Source of the DNA: Candidatus Poseidoniaceae archaeon
GTDB taxonomy: Archaea > Thermoplasmatota > Poseidoniia > Poseidoniales > Poseidoniaceae
Direction: 5' to 3'
DNA length: 7,158 nucleotides
NCBI GenBank assembly: GCA_029250385.1
Contig: JAQXFJ010000005.1
Span: 1 to 7,158 of the forward strand
Below are positions 1 to 6,629 of the stretch, piece by piece. Position numbers and translations under genes: made by a program. Positions within the stretch are counted from its first letter, which is position 1. Each line of letters opens with the position of its first letter. The notes beneath the pieces are model-generated. The model did no database searches. It was not told the DNA's origin and worked only from the letters and a program-made list of their open reading frames with translations.

Positions 1-723
1 CACAACGACATGAGTGAATTAGAAGCAGTACTGGTTAGTAATGAAGAAGCAAAGCGAAAACTAATCATCACTGACGGGGTATTTTCCATGGATGGTGACA
101 TTGCGCCCCTTGATGAAATTGACAAATTAGCCAAGGAATATGGTGCGATGGTATATGTCGATGACTGTCACGGTGAGGGAGTTCTAGGTGAAACTGGTGC
201 AGGAATAGTTGACCACTTTGGGTTGCAAGGTAGTATTGACTTTGAAACGGGTTCATTTTCAAAAGCTCTGGGTGTTCAAGGAGGAATACTTGCTGGAACA
301 GAGATGACTAGGACTCATGCATTGAATCATTCTAGATCTTGGTTATTGTCTGGTTCTCAACCACCAGGCGTTGCTGCAGCACAAAAAGCGGCTGTAGAAG
401 TGCTGATGGAAGAGCCTGAACATCATCAAAAGTTATGGGCTAATACCAACTATTTCCGTAAGGAATTACAAAGTTTAGGATTCGATACCGGTGTGTCGAC
501 TACACCGATAATTCCGGTAATGTGCGGGGAATCCAAAGTTGCCAAAGACTTCACTGTCGAACTTGGTAAACAGGGTGTTATGGCTGGGGCAATTGTATTT
601 CCGATGGTGTCTAGAGACAAAGCAAGGATACGGACTCAAATGTCCTCAGGACTTGCTAAAGATGACCTCGATGAGGTATTAGCAATCTTTGAGAGAGTGG
701 GACCAAAACTGGGTTTGATTTGA
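1..723 (+). CDS. kbl: Glycine C-acetyltransferase (2-amino-3-ketobutyrate CoA ligase), 5'-truncated
   Basis: The reading frame is open from base 1, where His-Asn-Asp precedes the first Met; the HND motif is a normal internal motif of this family, so the real start lies upstream. The enzyme is a PLP-dependent alpha-oxoamine synthase that interconverts 2-amino-3-oxobutyrate plus CoA with glycine plus acetyl-CoA, the second step of threonine breakdown by way of threonine dehydrogenase. In window numbering I see DGVFSMDGDIAPL (about residues 25-37), the PLP-binding D54-x-x-H57 in VDDCHGEGVLG, and the Schiff-base lysine K88 in GSFSKALG. The carboxylate-binding ARIRTQMS segment (R211) and the ending also match Kbl rather than BioF. 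About 155 N-terminal residues are missing from a usual 395-400. One oddity is that the family's SAAHT motif after ARIRTQM reads SSGLA here. The stop is TGA at 721-723, one base from the convergent gene. BioF or another family member is the less likely alternative. Confidence 0.92.
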   Translation, partial: HNDMSELEAVLVSNEEAKRKLIITDGVFSMDGDIAPLDEIDKLAKEYGAMVYVDDCHGEGVLGETGAGIVDHFGLQGSIDFETGSFSKALGVQGGILAGTEMTRTHALNHSRSWLLSGSQPPGVAAAQKAAVEVLMEEPEHHQKLWANTNYFRKELQSLGFDTGVSTTPIIPVMCGESKVAKDFTVELGKQGVMAGAIVFPMVSRDKARIRTQMSSGLAKDDLDEVLAIFERVGPKLGLI

Positions 724-724
724 G

Positions 725-1342
725 TTATTCCTCTGCATTTTCAAATTCATTAACTACTGAATCAATCTCGCTATCATTACTTATCGCAATATCATAATCT
801 TTTGACTCGTCTCGAATATCTAACATATCTTCAAACGGGTTTTTGCCATCATCAATCATGCAAAGCAATCTCCATCTTGGTGCCCAAGAAAGATGCACAT
901 ACAATGGTCCTGGTAGCAATATTAGTAGCCAAGAGATATAAGCATTTATTGATAATATGTCCGTTCTATCTATGGACAATAAGGCTAGTCCAACAAATGG
1001 CATTGGATACAAAATAATCCTTGGAGGTGCTATTGGCATTCTGCCAAAAAGGGTGTTAATGATTGTTGAACATAGGCCCAAGAAAAAACAGGCGACCATC
1101 AATAATGCACAATGTAGTGCCCAGTCGCTAGTCCATCCATAGTAATCGTCTGTGGCGAAACGATATGGTAAAATTAATGCCAGAGCAATGAGAAAACCAT
1201 AAAATCCACCAATATTTGATGGGTGAGAAAGCCACAATGGCAGTCTTGCAAACAACTTGGATAGCGAAGTGCCAAGCAGAGTTTCCTGTTGATTTTCTGA
1301 TAGTGAACCTATCACCGTGTTCCAATTAACGGATTTTGCCAC
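725..1342 (-). CDS. Hypothetical four-helix membrane protein with acidic tail
   Basis: I do not recognise this 205-residue protein. The N-terminal 40 residues look soluble or amphipathic. Hydrophobic segments at about residues 44-61, 74-97, 107-124 and 131-150 suggest four membrane helices. The C-terminal 45 residues are soluble and strongly acidic (ending NEFENAEE), and a basic, Trp-rich stretch (WAPRWR) follows the last helix. The start is GTG at 1342; the next in-frame ATG is residue 82, inside the second helix, so the GTG is preferred although only a weak GGA precedes it. It lies 55 bases downstream of another membrane-protein gene on the same strand and is probably co-transcribed with it. 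It ends (TAA) one base from the convergent kbl stop. No catalytic or transport motif is visible, so no function is assigned. Confidence 0.82.
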   Translation of the reverse strand: MAKSVNWNTVIGSLSENQQETLLGTSLSKLFARLPLWLSHPSNIGGFYGFLIALALILPYRFATDDYYGWTSDWALHCALLMVACFFLGLCSTIINTLFGRMPIAPPRIILYPMPFVGLALLSIDRTDILSINAYISWLLILLPGPLYVHLSWAPRWRLLCMIDDGKNPFEDMLDIRDESKDYDIAISNDSEIDSVVNEFENAEE

Positions 1343-1349
1343 GATTAGT

Positions 1350-1379
1350 CCTGTTCGGGAGGGTTCATGAATTAACAGG
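1350..1379. repeat. Short imperfect inverted repeat between the two membrane-protein genes
   Basis: CCTGTT at 1350-1355 and AACAGG at 1374-1379 are perfect 6-base inverted arms around an 18-base loop, and the loop contains the palindrome TTCATGAA. The element lies in the 55-base gap upstream of the GTG start of the 725-1342 gene. It could be a weak hairpin or an operator, but arms this short arise readily by chance. Confidence 0.25.
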
Positions 1380-1397
1380 GTGGGTGGGATTTATTGA

Positions 1398-2027
1398 CTA
1401 TTCTTTGTTGATGAATTTAGCAAGTGGGCCCTCGACATTCAATTCTTCTTCACTAAGCCAATCTCTTTCTAGCAATCCATAGTCCATTGTTTCCCGTTCC
1501 CTAGCATCTTCTATGGGGTCAACTTTTCCATTGACAACGTCTCTTAATGCCAGTGCTTGATTGATAATGATTATCTGTTTAGATAATCGAGTCTTGTTTG
1601 TTGAATCACTAAAATGACCTAGTGTTGTGTAGTCTTCGTGGTCCTCTACTAGATTAAAGCCGTTTACTAGTTCATCTTCGACTAATCTAATTCTATGCTC
1701 GCCGATGTCGATCCAATCACTAGTTGACAATTTTACCGAAACAATTGCTTTCCCTATAGGCTCACCATCAACAAATGGGTGATTGATGTTTACTCCAAGT
1801 GGTGTTGCAATTATCGCTTGCAAATCAGGACCAAAGACAAGGTAAATCGCACCTCCGATGGTGATGGAGAGTAGTATGGTGAAAATTGGTAGTTGGTAAA
1901 TAGCAGTCAACAGTATTGGAACTATTATTGATAAAAAAGTAATTATTCTTACCCCCAACAATTTATTTTTGTAAGGAGAACATAATGTTAAATCAGCAAA
2001 TTCAATAATTCCTTTTGGAACACTCAC
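1398..2027 (-). CDS. Hypothetical membrane-anchored protein, two N-terminal helices and soluble domain
   Basis: I do not recognise this 209-residue protein. A short polar N-terminus (about 22 residues) is followed by two hydrophobic segments at about residues 24-43 and 46-66, which look like a membrane hairpin. The remaining 140 residues are soluble. They include a part with alternating hydrophobic residues at about 92-120 that may be beta structure, a helical stretch near 145-166, and a highly charged end (RERETMDYGLLERDWLSEEE). The start is GTG at 2027, supported by TGAGG 7 bases upstream and a stop codon just beyond it; the next in-frame Met is far inside the soluble domain. It is the first gene of a probable two-gene minus-strand unit with the 725-1342 gene and diverges from the central operon. 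The shared membrane location suggests the two products may work together, but nothing shows how. Confidence 0.84.
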   Translation of the reverse strand: MSVPKGIIEFADLTLCSPYKNKLLGVRIITFLSIIVPILLTAIYQLPIFTILLSITIGGAIYLVFGPDLQAIIATPLGVNINHPFVDGEPIGKAIVSVKLSTSDWIDIGEHRIRLVEDELVNGFNLVEDHEDYTTLGHFSDSTNKTRLSKQIIIINQALALRDVVNGKVDPIEDARERETMDYGLLERDWLSEEELNVEGPLAKFINKE

Positions 2028-2031
2028 AATT

Positions 2032-2148
2032 ATGCCTCAGACAATGTTAGGAGAGGTATTCTCAATAAGGGTTTGTAATTTCTGTGGGCATAACGAGCAT
2101 TCTCCCAAATCGTCATCTTTTGCTAAATTCTTCCGCATCTTTCAATAA
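2032..2148 (+). CDS. Possible 38-aa CxxC zinc-knuckle microprotein (doubtful)
   Basis: An open frame starts at ATG 2032 (or ATG 2044) and ends at TAA 2146-2148, filling most of the gap between the divergent genes. Its middle reads RVCNFCGHNEH. CxxCGH followed by a further His looks like a single zinc knuckle, and the C-terminal half (SSSFAKFFRIFQ) is basic and aromatic. There is no Shine-Dalgarno site upstream of either ATG, so it would need leaderless translation. It lies only 4 bases from the opposing GTG start at 2027 and overlaps that gene's ribosome binding site and probable promoter. At 38 codons a chance open frame is easy; the cysteine motif is the only positive evidence. Confidence 0.28.
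   Translation: MPQTMLGEVFSIRVCNFCGHNEHSPKSSSFAKFFRIFQ
2035..2039 (-). promoter_or_regulatory. Ribosome binding site deciding the 2027 GTG start
   Basis: On the minus strand TGAGG lies 7 bases before GTG 2027, a normal archaeal Shine-Dalgarno spacing. The TGA inside it is also the in-frame stop that prevents any further upstream start. Confidence 0.6.
2069..2081 (-). promoter_or_regulatory. Candidate TATA-type promoter for the minus-strand membrane genes
   Basis: Read on the minus strand this is GAAATTACAAACC: a purine-rich GAAA followed by an AT-rich core, as in archaeal BRE/TATA elements. It sits about 45-50 bases before GTG 2027, which would give a leader of about 20 bases carrying the TGAGG site. 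The match is loose and was judged by eye. Confidence 0.22.
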
Positions 2149-2171
2149 CACTTAGACAAGGCTGAATCTAA

Positions 2172-2179
2172 AGGGGTGA
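2172..2179 (+). promoter_or_regulatory. Ribosome binding site of the central operon, supporting ATG 2185
   Basis: AGGGGTGA matches most of the archaeal anti-Shine-Dalgarno complement and ends 5 bases before ATG 2185. In-frame GTG 2176 and ATG 2179 fall inside or against this site, so 2185 is the better start. Confidence 0.65.
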
Positions 2180-2184
2180 TGATT

Positions 2185-4128
2185 ATGGTTGAATTACCAC
2201 AAGGCGTGGTCATTGAAGTACGGCGTGGTGGGCATGATGCACTCGCCAAACTAGCCGGCGATATGTCGACTCTTGGAATCTCAGGATATATTAGAATCGA
2301 GCGCCGGCCCAAAGGCATAATTCCTCGAGTAAGCCAAGTGGTAATACAGGATACAACTCCCCGTATTGCTCTACATGAAGCGGATTTATTGTTGACAGGT
2401 TTGGAAGCTTTGATGGAGATAGAAAAGGATTCTACCGCACTTGACGCATTGGTTTCATTAGTGGAATTGCCTGATGATGACTTAGTAAGAATTGTCAATT
2501 TATACCCTGATGCAACCATTGAGCAGGAACAAGACACTAATTCCAGTAATAATGATGACTGGTGGAATTACGTCAGACTAAACACTAGCAGTTGGCGTAG
2601 GGAAGAGAGATTACCAGGGCAAGAAGTTTCTATTGAGGCACCAGAATATATACGACAACTTACCAAAGCAAAGTTGGAAAATTTTAGCGCTGGTGAAAGA
2701 TTTCTAAATTATGGCGATGTGCTGATTATTGATGATAGTGATTCTCACGCAATAATTGAACTTGGTAGCGTATTAGCTGGCTATGGCCGGCCACTATTGG
2801 TTCTCTCCAGGCATGATGATGAAACGTTACTGAAGAATTATTCACTGCCAAAAGGTTCTTGTCAGAGAATCTCTATCCTCGCAGAAGAATCTCCAACCGA
2901 CTTAGTTGAGCGTTTACAACAAAAAGTAACTAACTTTTTGTGGGCAAATAAGCAAGCAGTAGTTATCATTTCTGGGTTTGAATATTTATTGAGCATAAGT
3001 GATTTGAAAAGTTCAATTGGAATGATTTGTAATTTAGTTGACCAAATAAGAACGGGTGACCATTTGATGCTGACGAATTGTGACTTAGATATTTTTGATA
3101 ATCTAGACAGACACCGATTCCTAAAGGAATTTGATTTAATTCCCTCGGGATTTGTCGAGGGGTTAGTAATTGATTCCGAGGCCTTAATCGACCACCCAAT
3201 TTGTGTTGAATTATCCGATGAAGAATTATCTTGGATAGAACAACAAATATCTTTTGCAACTTCAAATGATCCTCAAGTAATAAGTGGAGGAGTAGTTTCA
3301 GGTGGAGCTTCTAACTTGGTGGATGAAGATGTTCTAGAAGTGAAAGGAAAATTAGCAGAACTAGTTGAAGATTGGCCTGGGCAAAAACTTGAACAAACAT
3401 CTCATTTAACTTCATTAGAGTCCAGATTGATCGATGATAATCAGATTAATGATGATTTCAAGCAAGCATTTGTTCCTTCAATGAAAGTTTCTAATGATAT
3501 TGAAGTAATCTCACAAAATGATGTTATTGACCAAGTAACACATCAAGACATAGTCGTACAGCAATCATCATTACCTGAGACTCATATTAAGGGTCCTAGA
3601 AAAGCCATTAGGATAAAGCGAGCGAAGAAAAAAATTACTGATACAAGACCTAGTAGATTGCATAAGCAATCGATTGCTGCAGCCGCTAAATCAAATGTTG
3701 AGTTGCCTAAATTCTCTCAAATGCCGGTTGCAAAATCAAATCGAGGAGCAGTCGGTGTAGACCTTGACTCACGGTCTAATCGAATGTCCTCTGCATTGGA
3801 AAATATGTTGAAAAACCCAATTAGGACTCGGTCTAGAGAACTTTCACAAGCATTGAATCAAAAATCCTCTAAGACTAATCATAATCTACCAAGCATTGAA
3901 GTTAAACCTAAAATAAACGTCCCGTCAAAAGTAACTGATAAGTCAATTATTCATTCTGCTTCAAAAATTACCCAATCAAACAATAACCGACGTTCAAGAG
4001 AATCTGCTACTAGGGTTCAAAATCAATTAGATATGGATCATAATTATCAAAAATGGGCAACAGAATACAAACGGCCTAGTGAGACTTCAGACGGAACGGA
4101 TAGTTCAGACATAGGAGGTGAAGATTGA
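2185..4128 (+). CDS. DUF2226/PATAN-like plus DUF835-like protein with long disordered tail (operon gene A)
   Basis: This 647-residue cytoplasmic protein (no signal peptide or membrane helix) has three parts. Residues 1-110 resemble archaeal DUF2226/PATAN-type domains: GYIRIERRPKG, then VVIQDTTPRIALHE, TGLEALMEIE, and a closing SLVELPDDDLVRIVNLYPDA. Residues about 165-320 resemble DUF835, a RecA-like fold often without nucleotide-binding motifs. They show a beta strand DVLIIDD, LLVLSRHDD (DUF835 'isR' strand), the hallmark-like VVIISGFEYLL with Ser where DUF835 usually has Asp, then NLVDQIRTGDHLML and a helix ending LKEFDLI. There is no Walker A motif. Residues from about 380 are Ser/Asn/Lys-rich and probably disordered, with a basic patch at about 472-496 (IRIKRAKKK). 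Both domain types are known from archaeal or bacterial signalling and polarity proteins, so a scaffold or sensor role is inferred, not shown. The stop overlaps the gene B start (TGATG). Domain names rest on reading by eye; coding status is near certain. Confidence 0.93.
   Translation: MVELPQGVVIEVRRGGHDALAKLAGDMSTLGISGYIRIERRPKGIIPRVSQVVIQDTTPRIALHEADLLLTGLEALMEIEKDSTALDALVSLVELPDDDLVRIVNLYPDATIEQEQDTNSSNNDDWWNYVRLNTSSWRREERLPGQEVSIEAPEYIRQLTKAKLENFSAGERFLNYGDVLIIDDSDSHAIIELGSVLAGYGRPLLVLSRHDDETLLKNYSLPKGSCQRISILAEESPTDLVERLQQKVTNFLWANKQAVVIISGFEYLLSISDLKSSIGMICNLVDQIRTGDHLMLTNCDLDIFDNLDRHRFLKEFDLIPSGFVEGLVIDSEALIDHPICVELSDEELSWIEQQISFATSNDPQVISGGVVSGGASNLVDEDVLEVKGKLAELVEDWPGQKLEQTSHLTSLESRLIDDNQINDDFKQAFVPSMKVSNDIEVISQNDVIDQVTHQDIVVQQSSLPETHIKGPRKAIRIKRAKKKITDTRPSRLHKQSIAAAAKSNVELPKFSQMPVAKSNRGAVGVDLDSRSNRMSSALENMLKNPIRTRSRELSQALNQKSSKTNHNLPSIEVKPKINVPSKVTDKSIIHSASKITQSNNNRRSRESATRVQNQLDMDHNYQKWATEYKRPSETSDGTDSSDIGGED
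4113..4121 (+). promoter_or_regulatory. Full-consensus Shine-Dalgarno site for gene B
   Basis: AGGAGGTGA, a full complement of the archaeal 16S rRNA tail, lies inside the last codons of gene A and ends 6 bases before ATG 4128. It supports ATG 4128 over the in-frame TTG at 4125 and implies efficient, coupled translation. Confidence 0.85.
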
Positions 4129-6134
4129 TGTCAAAACCGACAAAGCTATTGTTAGCCCTTAAAAATGCTAAAAAGCACCTTGAGATAGCCAGCAAACAAG
4201 CCACAAATGATGACCTCACAACAGAGTTAGAGCAGACACATCAGCCAAAATCCAGATTAAATAAATTGTCTGGTGGTTCATATTCTCCCCCTGCAAAACG
4301 GCAGTCGCTCCTTTCTAGAGTAGGTGTGGCAAACCGTCCAACATACGACTTAATTGCCGATGGCATACTTGGTAAAAATGAAGATTATCGGCCTAAATTA
4401 TCATTGAATAATACTGGAAGTGAAGTATCCAGTTTGGTTGCAGAGCGATTGAAAAACCTCAGAGAACGCACATTGAGTAAAATCTCTAGTGATACAAGTA
4501 TTGCCGAATCATCCTTCTTTGGTTTTGAAGCAGATGGGACTCCTATTTGGAGTAGCGTTGTTTCAGGACAAAGAGGTATTGATGAGGGTTTACATCGCCA
4601 AAGCAAACAGAAAAAGACCAACCTTGCACATCATAGCATCCATCTTCCAGTCATTGTTGATTGGCCAAAGACCCTTCAGTACAGTAGCCATCAAACTTAC
4701 AAAACCTGGTCTACAACAACAGAGAATAGAAGAGCAACTCAGTTGAGTGAGAGAGTAATTGGTTCACCCAAAGAAACACTAAACCCATTAATCTTGATTG
4801 GCGATTCCCAAACAGGTAAATCACATCTAATTCACGCCATTGGTCAAGCAGTTTTACTCCGCAGTGAAGGTCCCGTTTACTTCCTAAGAGGTGATGATTT
4901 AACTGAGATTTTGGATGTTGAAAACACTTGGTCAGATGTATTTGCTAATTGTGTGATGTTACTAATCGATGATATTGATCTAATTTTATCAGACCAAGAG
5001 GTGGCTAATCATGTTGGCAGGATGTTAGATTATGCACTAAATATGGGGGTGCATGTCGTTGTTACTGCTAGAAGTTCTCCTGAAGATTGGCCTGCATCTT
5101 CGCTTTGGGATATACTTAGAGGAGGGGTTCGAAGTATACTTGGCCGTGTTGGAGCTGGTAGTTTGATGCTTTATGCTAGAAAGTTATCAAATGAAAGAAA
5201 TCTTATGCTTTCAGATGAACAACTAGCGTTAATCGTGACAGATGGTGATATTAGTTGGCGAGGCACTAGAAGCGGTATTGATAAAATCGAAGCAGCTATT
5301 GAAGGAGGCGAAAAATTACTAGATACCGTAGATGTTTACAAATTGCTAAACGATATTCATTCAGATGACGAAGATTACCTTGAAGAGTCGGAATCTGAAA
5401 GTGTTGAGGATATCGCTAATCGTTTGATTAGTTCAGTAATCGACGTAGTGTATAGTGATGATGAGATAGGCGGTATTGAAATAACTACCAAGTTGCCAGA
5501 ACTTTCAGATGATTATACTCCTCCAGAAATTAATATTGAGTCATTTATTGGCAAACAAACTGATTTAGTTGAGGCGCACATTAAGAAAACTCTTGAAGAT
5601 TTAACGCCAGAGGCTCCTTCTGTGGTTGATGTCAATGATCGAGATAAGCACTTGGTAGCGAAGATGACTCGTATAGTTAAGCAAGATTACGCCAAAGCGG
5701 CAGAAATTTTGACTGAACTTGATATGGGTATCGATCAAAAGTTTGCTTACTCGGATGGCGAGATAAATCAAAACACTGGTCGACTGATTGAATTAGAATC
5801 AATGCTGTTGAATCTCGCTGATAGGACTTCAGAGGCATCTTTAGAGGGATTAATCGGTATCGCAGATGAATTGAGAGAACTAGAAAATCAGTTGGTTTCA
5901 TTAGACCCTGAACGTGGACCCTTGCCAGAATTCGTAGAAGATGAGTTAGATTCATACACTCCTAGTGAAGAATGGAATATTGATTCTTCTGATGTCACTG
6001 CTGAGTCATTGATTGATGGCGATTCGATAACACTGAATCCAATTGACGGGATACTCGAGCCACATCCCGAAGGTTCAGTGCAAACTGCGACTATAACTCC
6101 AGTAGGGGTAGTCATTGATGGGGAAGAAGAATGA
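4128..6134 (+). CDS. DnaA-like AAA+ ATPase with long non-DnaA extensions (operon gene B)
   Basis: This is a 668-residue cytoplasmic protein. Residues 1-190 are polar and probably largely disordered, with a basic stretch (PAKRQSLLSR). Residues about 190-395 form a AAA+ module of the DnaA/Hda type: an N-box (N200-x-x-A203) followed by NPLILIG, Walker A GDSQTGKS (G225-S232, K231), Walker B MLLIDD (D281, D282), sensor 1 VVVTAR (T313), and a box VII-like arginine (R340 in LGRVGAG). After that comes a lid segment ending WRGTRSGIDKIEAAI (residues 377-391). The last resembles DnaA's VRELEGAL, but the sensor II arginine position appears to be Asp385. An acidic run (about 412-428) and a helical, acidic region (about 505-592) follow. 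I see no DnaA domain IV helix-turn-helix. The protein probably binds and hydrolyses ATP, and oligomerisation is plausible. Direct origin binding is unlikely without domain IV. The ATG overlaps the gene A stop, and the end overlaps gene C. Confidence 0.93.
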   Translation: MSKPTKLLLALKNAKKHLEIASKQATNDDLTTELEQTHQPKSRLNKLSGGSYSPPAKRQSLLSRVGVANRPTYDLIADGILGKNEDYRPKLSLNNTGSEVSSLVAERLKNLRERTLSKISSDTSIAESSFFGFEADGTPIWSSVVSGQRGIDEGLHRQSKQKKTNLAHHSIHLPVIVDWPKTLQYSSHQTYKTWSTTTENRRATQLSERVIGSPKETLNPLILIGDSQTGKSHLIHAIGQAVLLRSEGPVYFLRGDDLTEILDVENTWSDVFANCVMLLIDDIDLILSDQEVANHVGRMLDYALNMGVHVVVTARSSPEDWPASSLWDILRGGVRSILGRVGAGSLMLYARKLSNERNLMLSDEQLALIVTDGDISWRGTRSGIDKIEAAIEGGEKLLDTVDVYKLLNDIHSDDEDYLEESESESVEDIANRLISSVIDVVYSDDEIGGIEITTKLPELSDDYTPPEINIESFIGKQTDLVEAHIKKTLEDLTPEAPSVVDVNDRDKHLVAKMTRIVKQDYAKAAEILTELDMGIDQKFAYSDGEINQNTGRLIELESMLLNLADRTSEASLEGLIGIADELRELENQLVSLDPERGPLPEFVEDELDSYTPSEEWNIDSSDVTAESLIDGDSITLNPIDGILEPHPEGSVQTATITPVGVVIDGEEE

Positions 6135-6586
6135 AGCACCCATGGTGGATGAAAGGAGTTCCATTTACCTGCCAATCGGGTTGTGGGAAGTGTTGCGACG
6201 AACCTGATGGTATTGTTTATCTTTCAATGCATGACGCAAAACGAATTTCTGGCCGTCTAGGGATGGAAGTTACTGAATGGTTGTCAAGGGATTGTCGTCA
6301 AACATTAGACGGAAGGTATGTCCTAAAAAGTCGCGAATCAGACGGCATCTGTATTTACTTGAATGAGGAAAAACAATGCAACATCTATGCGATTAGACCT
6401 CAACAATGCGCAGCATATCCTTGGTGGGGTGAAAATTTGGCTACAGAACGTTCTTGGGAACGAACCAAACAAGACTGCCCTGGTTTGACGGCAGAAGATG
6501 CAATTATAATCGACGGAAGTAGTATTCGAATACATGTTTTGGCAGACCGTCAATCATCGAAAGGTTTCAGAGAGTGGGTTGACTAA
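6131..6586 (+). CDS. YkgJ-family cysteine-cluster protein, Fe/Zn-binding (operon gene C)
   Basis: A 151-residue soluble protein of the YkgJ (UPF0153) family, predicted to chelate zinc or iron. It has the diagnostic N-terminal C14-x3-C18-x2-C21-C22 cluster (CQSGCGKCC). This is followed by the family pattern DGIVYLSMHDAKRIS and then C74 (GICIYL), C83 (QCNIYAIRPQQC) and C93 before AYPWW; C116 is an extra cysteine. Family members are widespread, mostly uncharacterised, and sometimes proposed to act in metal-dependent oxidation or assembly reactions; no reaction can be assigned here. The length is normal. The start ATG 6131 overlaps the gene B stop as ATGA with only a weak GGGG upstream, so translation probably depends on re-initiation after gene B. 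M7 (6149) is an alternative start that keeps all cysteines. It is the last gene of the operon; the next gene has its own leader. Confidence 0.9.
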   Translation: MKHPWWMKGVPFTCQSGCGKCCDEPDGIVYLSMHDAKRISGRLGMEVTEWLSRDCRQTLDGRYVLKSRESDGICIYLNEEKQCNIYAIRPQQCAAYPWWGENLATERSWERTKQDCPGLTAEDAIIIDGSSIRIHVLADRQSSKGFREWVD

Positions 6587-6629
6587 CCACGGTTGCCAAA
6601 TCGTCAATTTGATGGATAAATGGGCCGTC

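Noticed and set aside
802..1142. Short plus-strand frames opposite the four-helix membrane protein
   Set aside because: They overlap each other and the minus-strand gene, have no ribosome sites, and their translations look random.
2028..2184. Replication origin beside a DnaA-like gene
   Set aside because: I saw no DnaA-box clusters (TTATCCACA type), no repeated AT-rich 13-mers and no origin recognition boxes; the gap is explained by divergent gene starts.
2142..2537. 131-codon open frame on the minus strand
   Set aside because: It lies opposite the N-terminal domain of gene A, its translation is Ser/Thr/Cys-rich without any motif, and gene A has a ribosome site and domain-like structure; it is a shadow.
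3766..4470. Similar SSAL..LKN..R.R-like stretches in the gene A tail and the gene B N-terminus, hinting at a shared linear motif
   Set aside because: The likeness is short, gapped and in low-complexity polar sequence; it cannot be separated from chance without homologues.
4489..4746. 85-codon plus-strand frame inside gene B
   Set aside because: It is out of frame with a clearly coding region and lacks an initiation signal.
5888..6175. 95-codon minus-strand frame across the gene B / gene C junction
   Set aside because: It overlaps two well-supported genes, has a Pro/Ser-rich composition and shows no motif.
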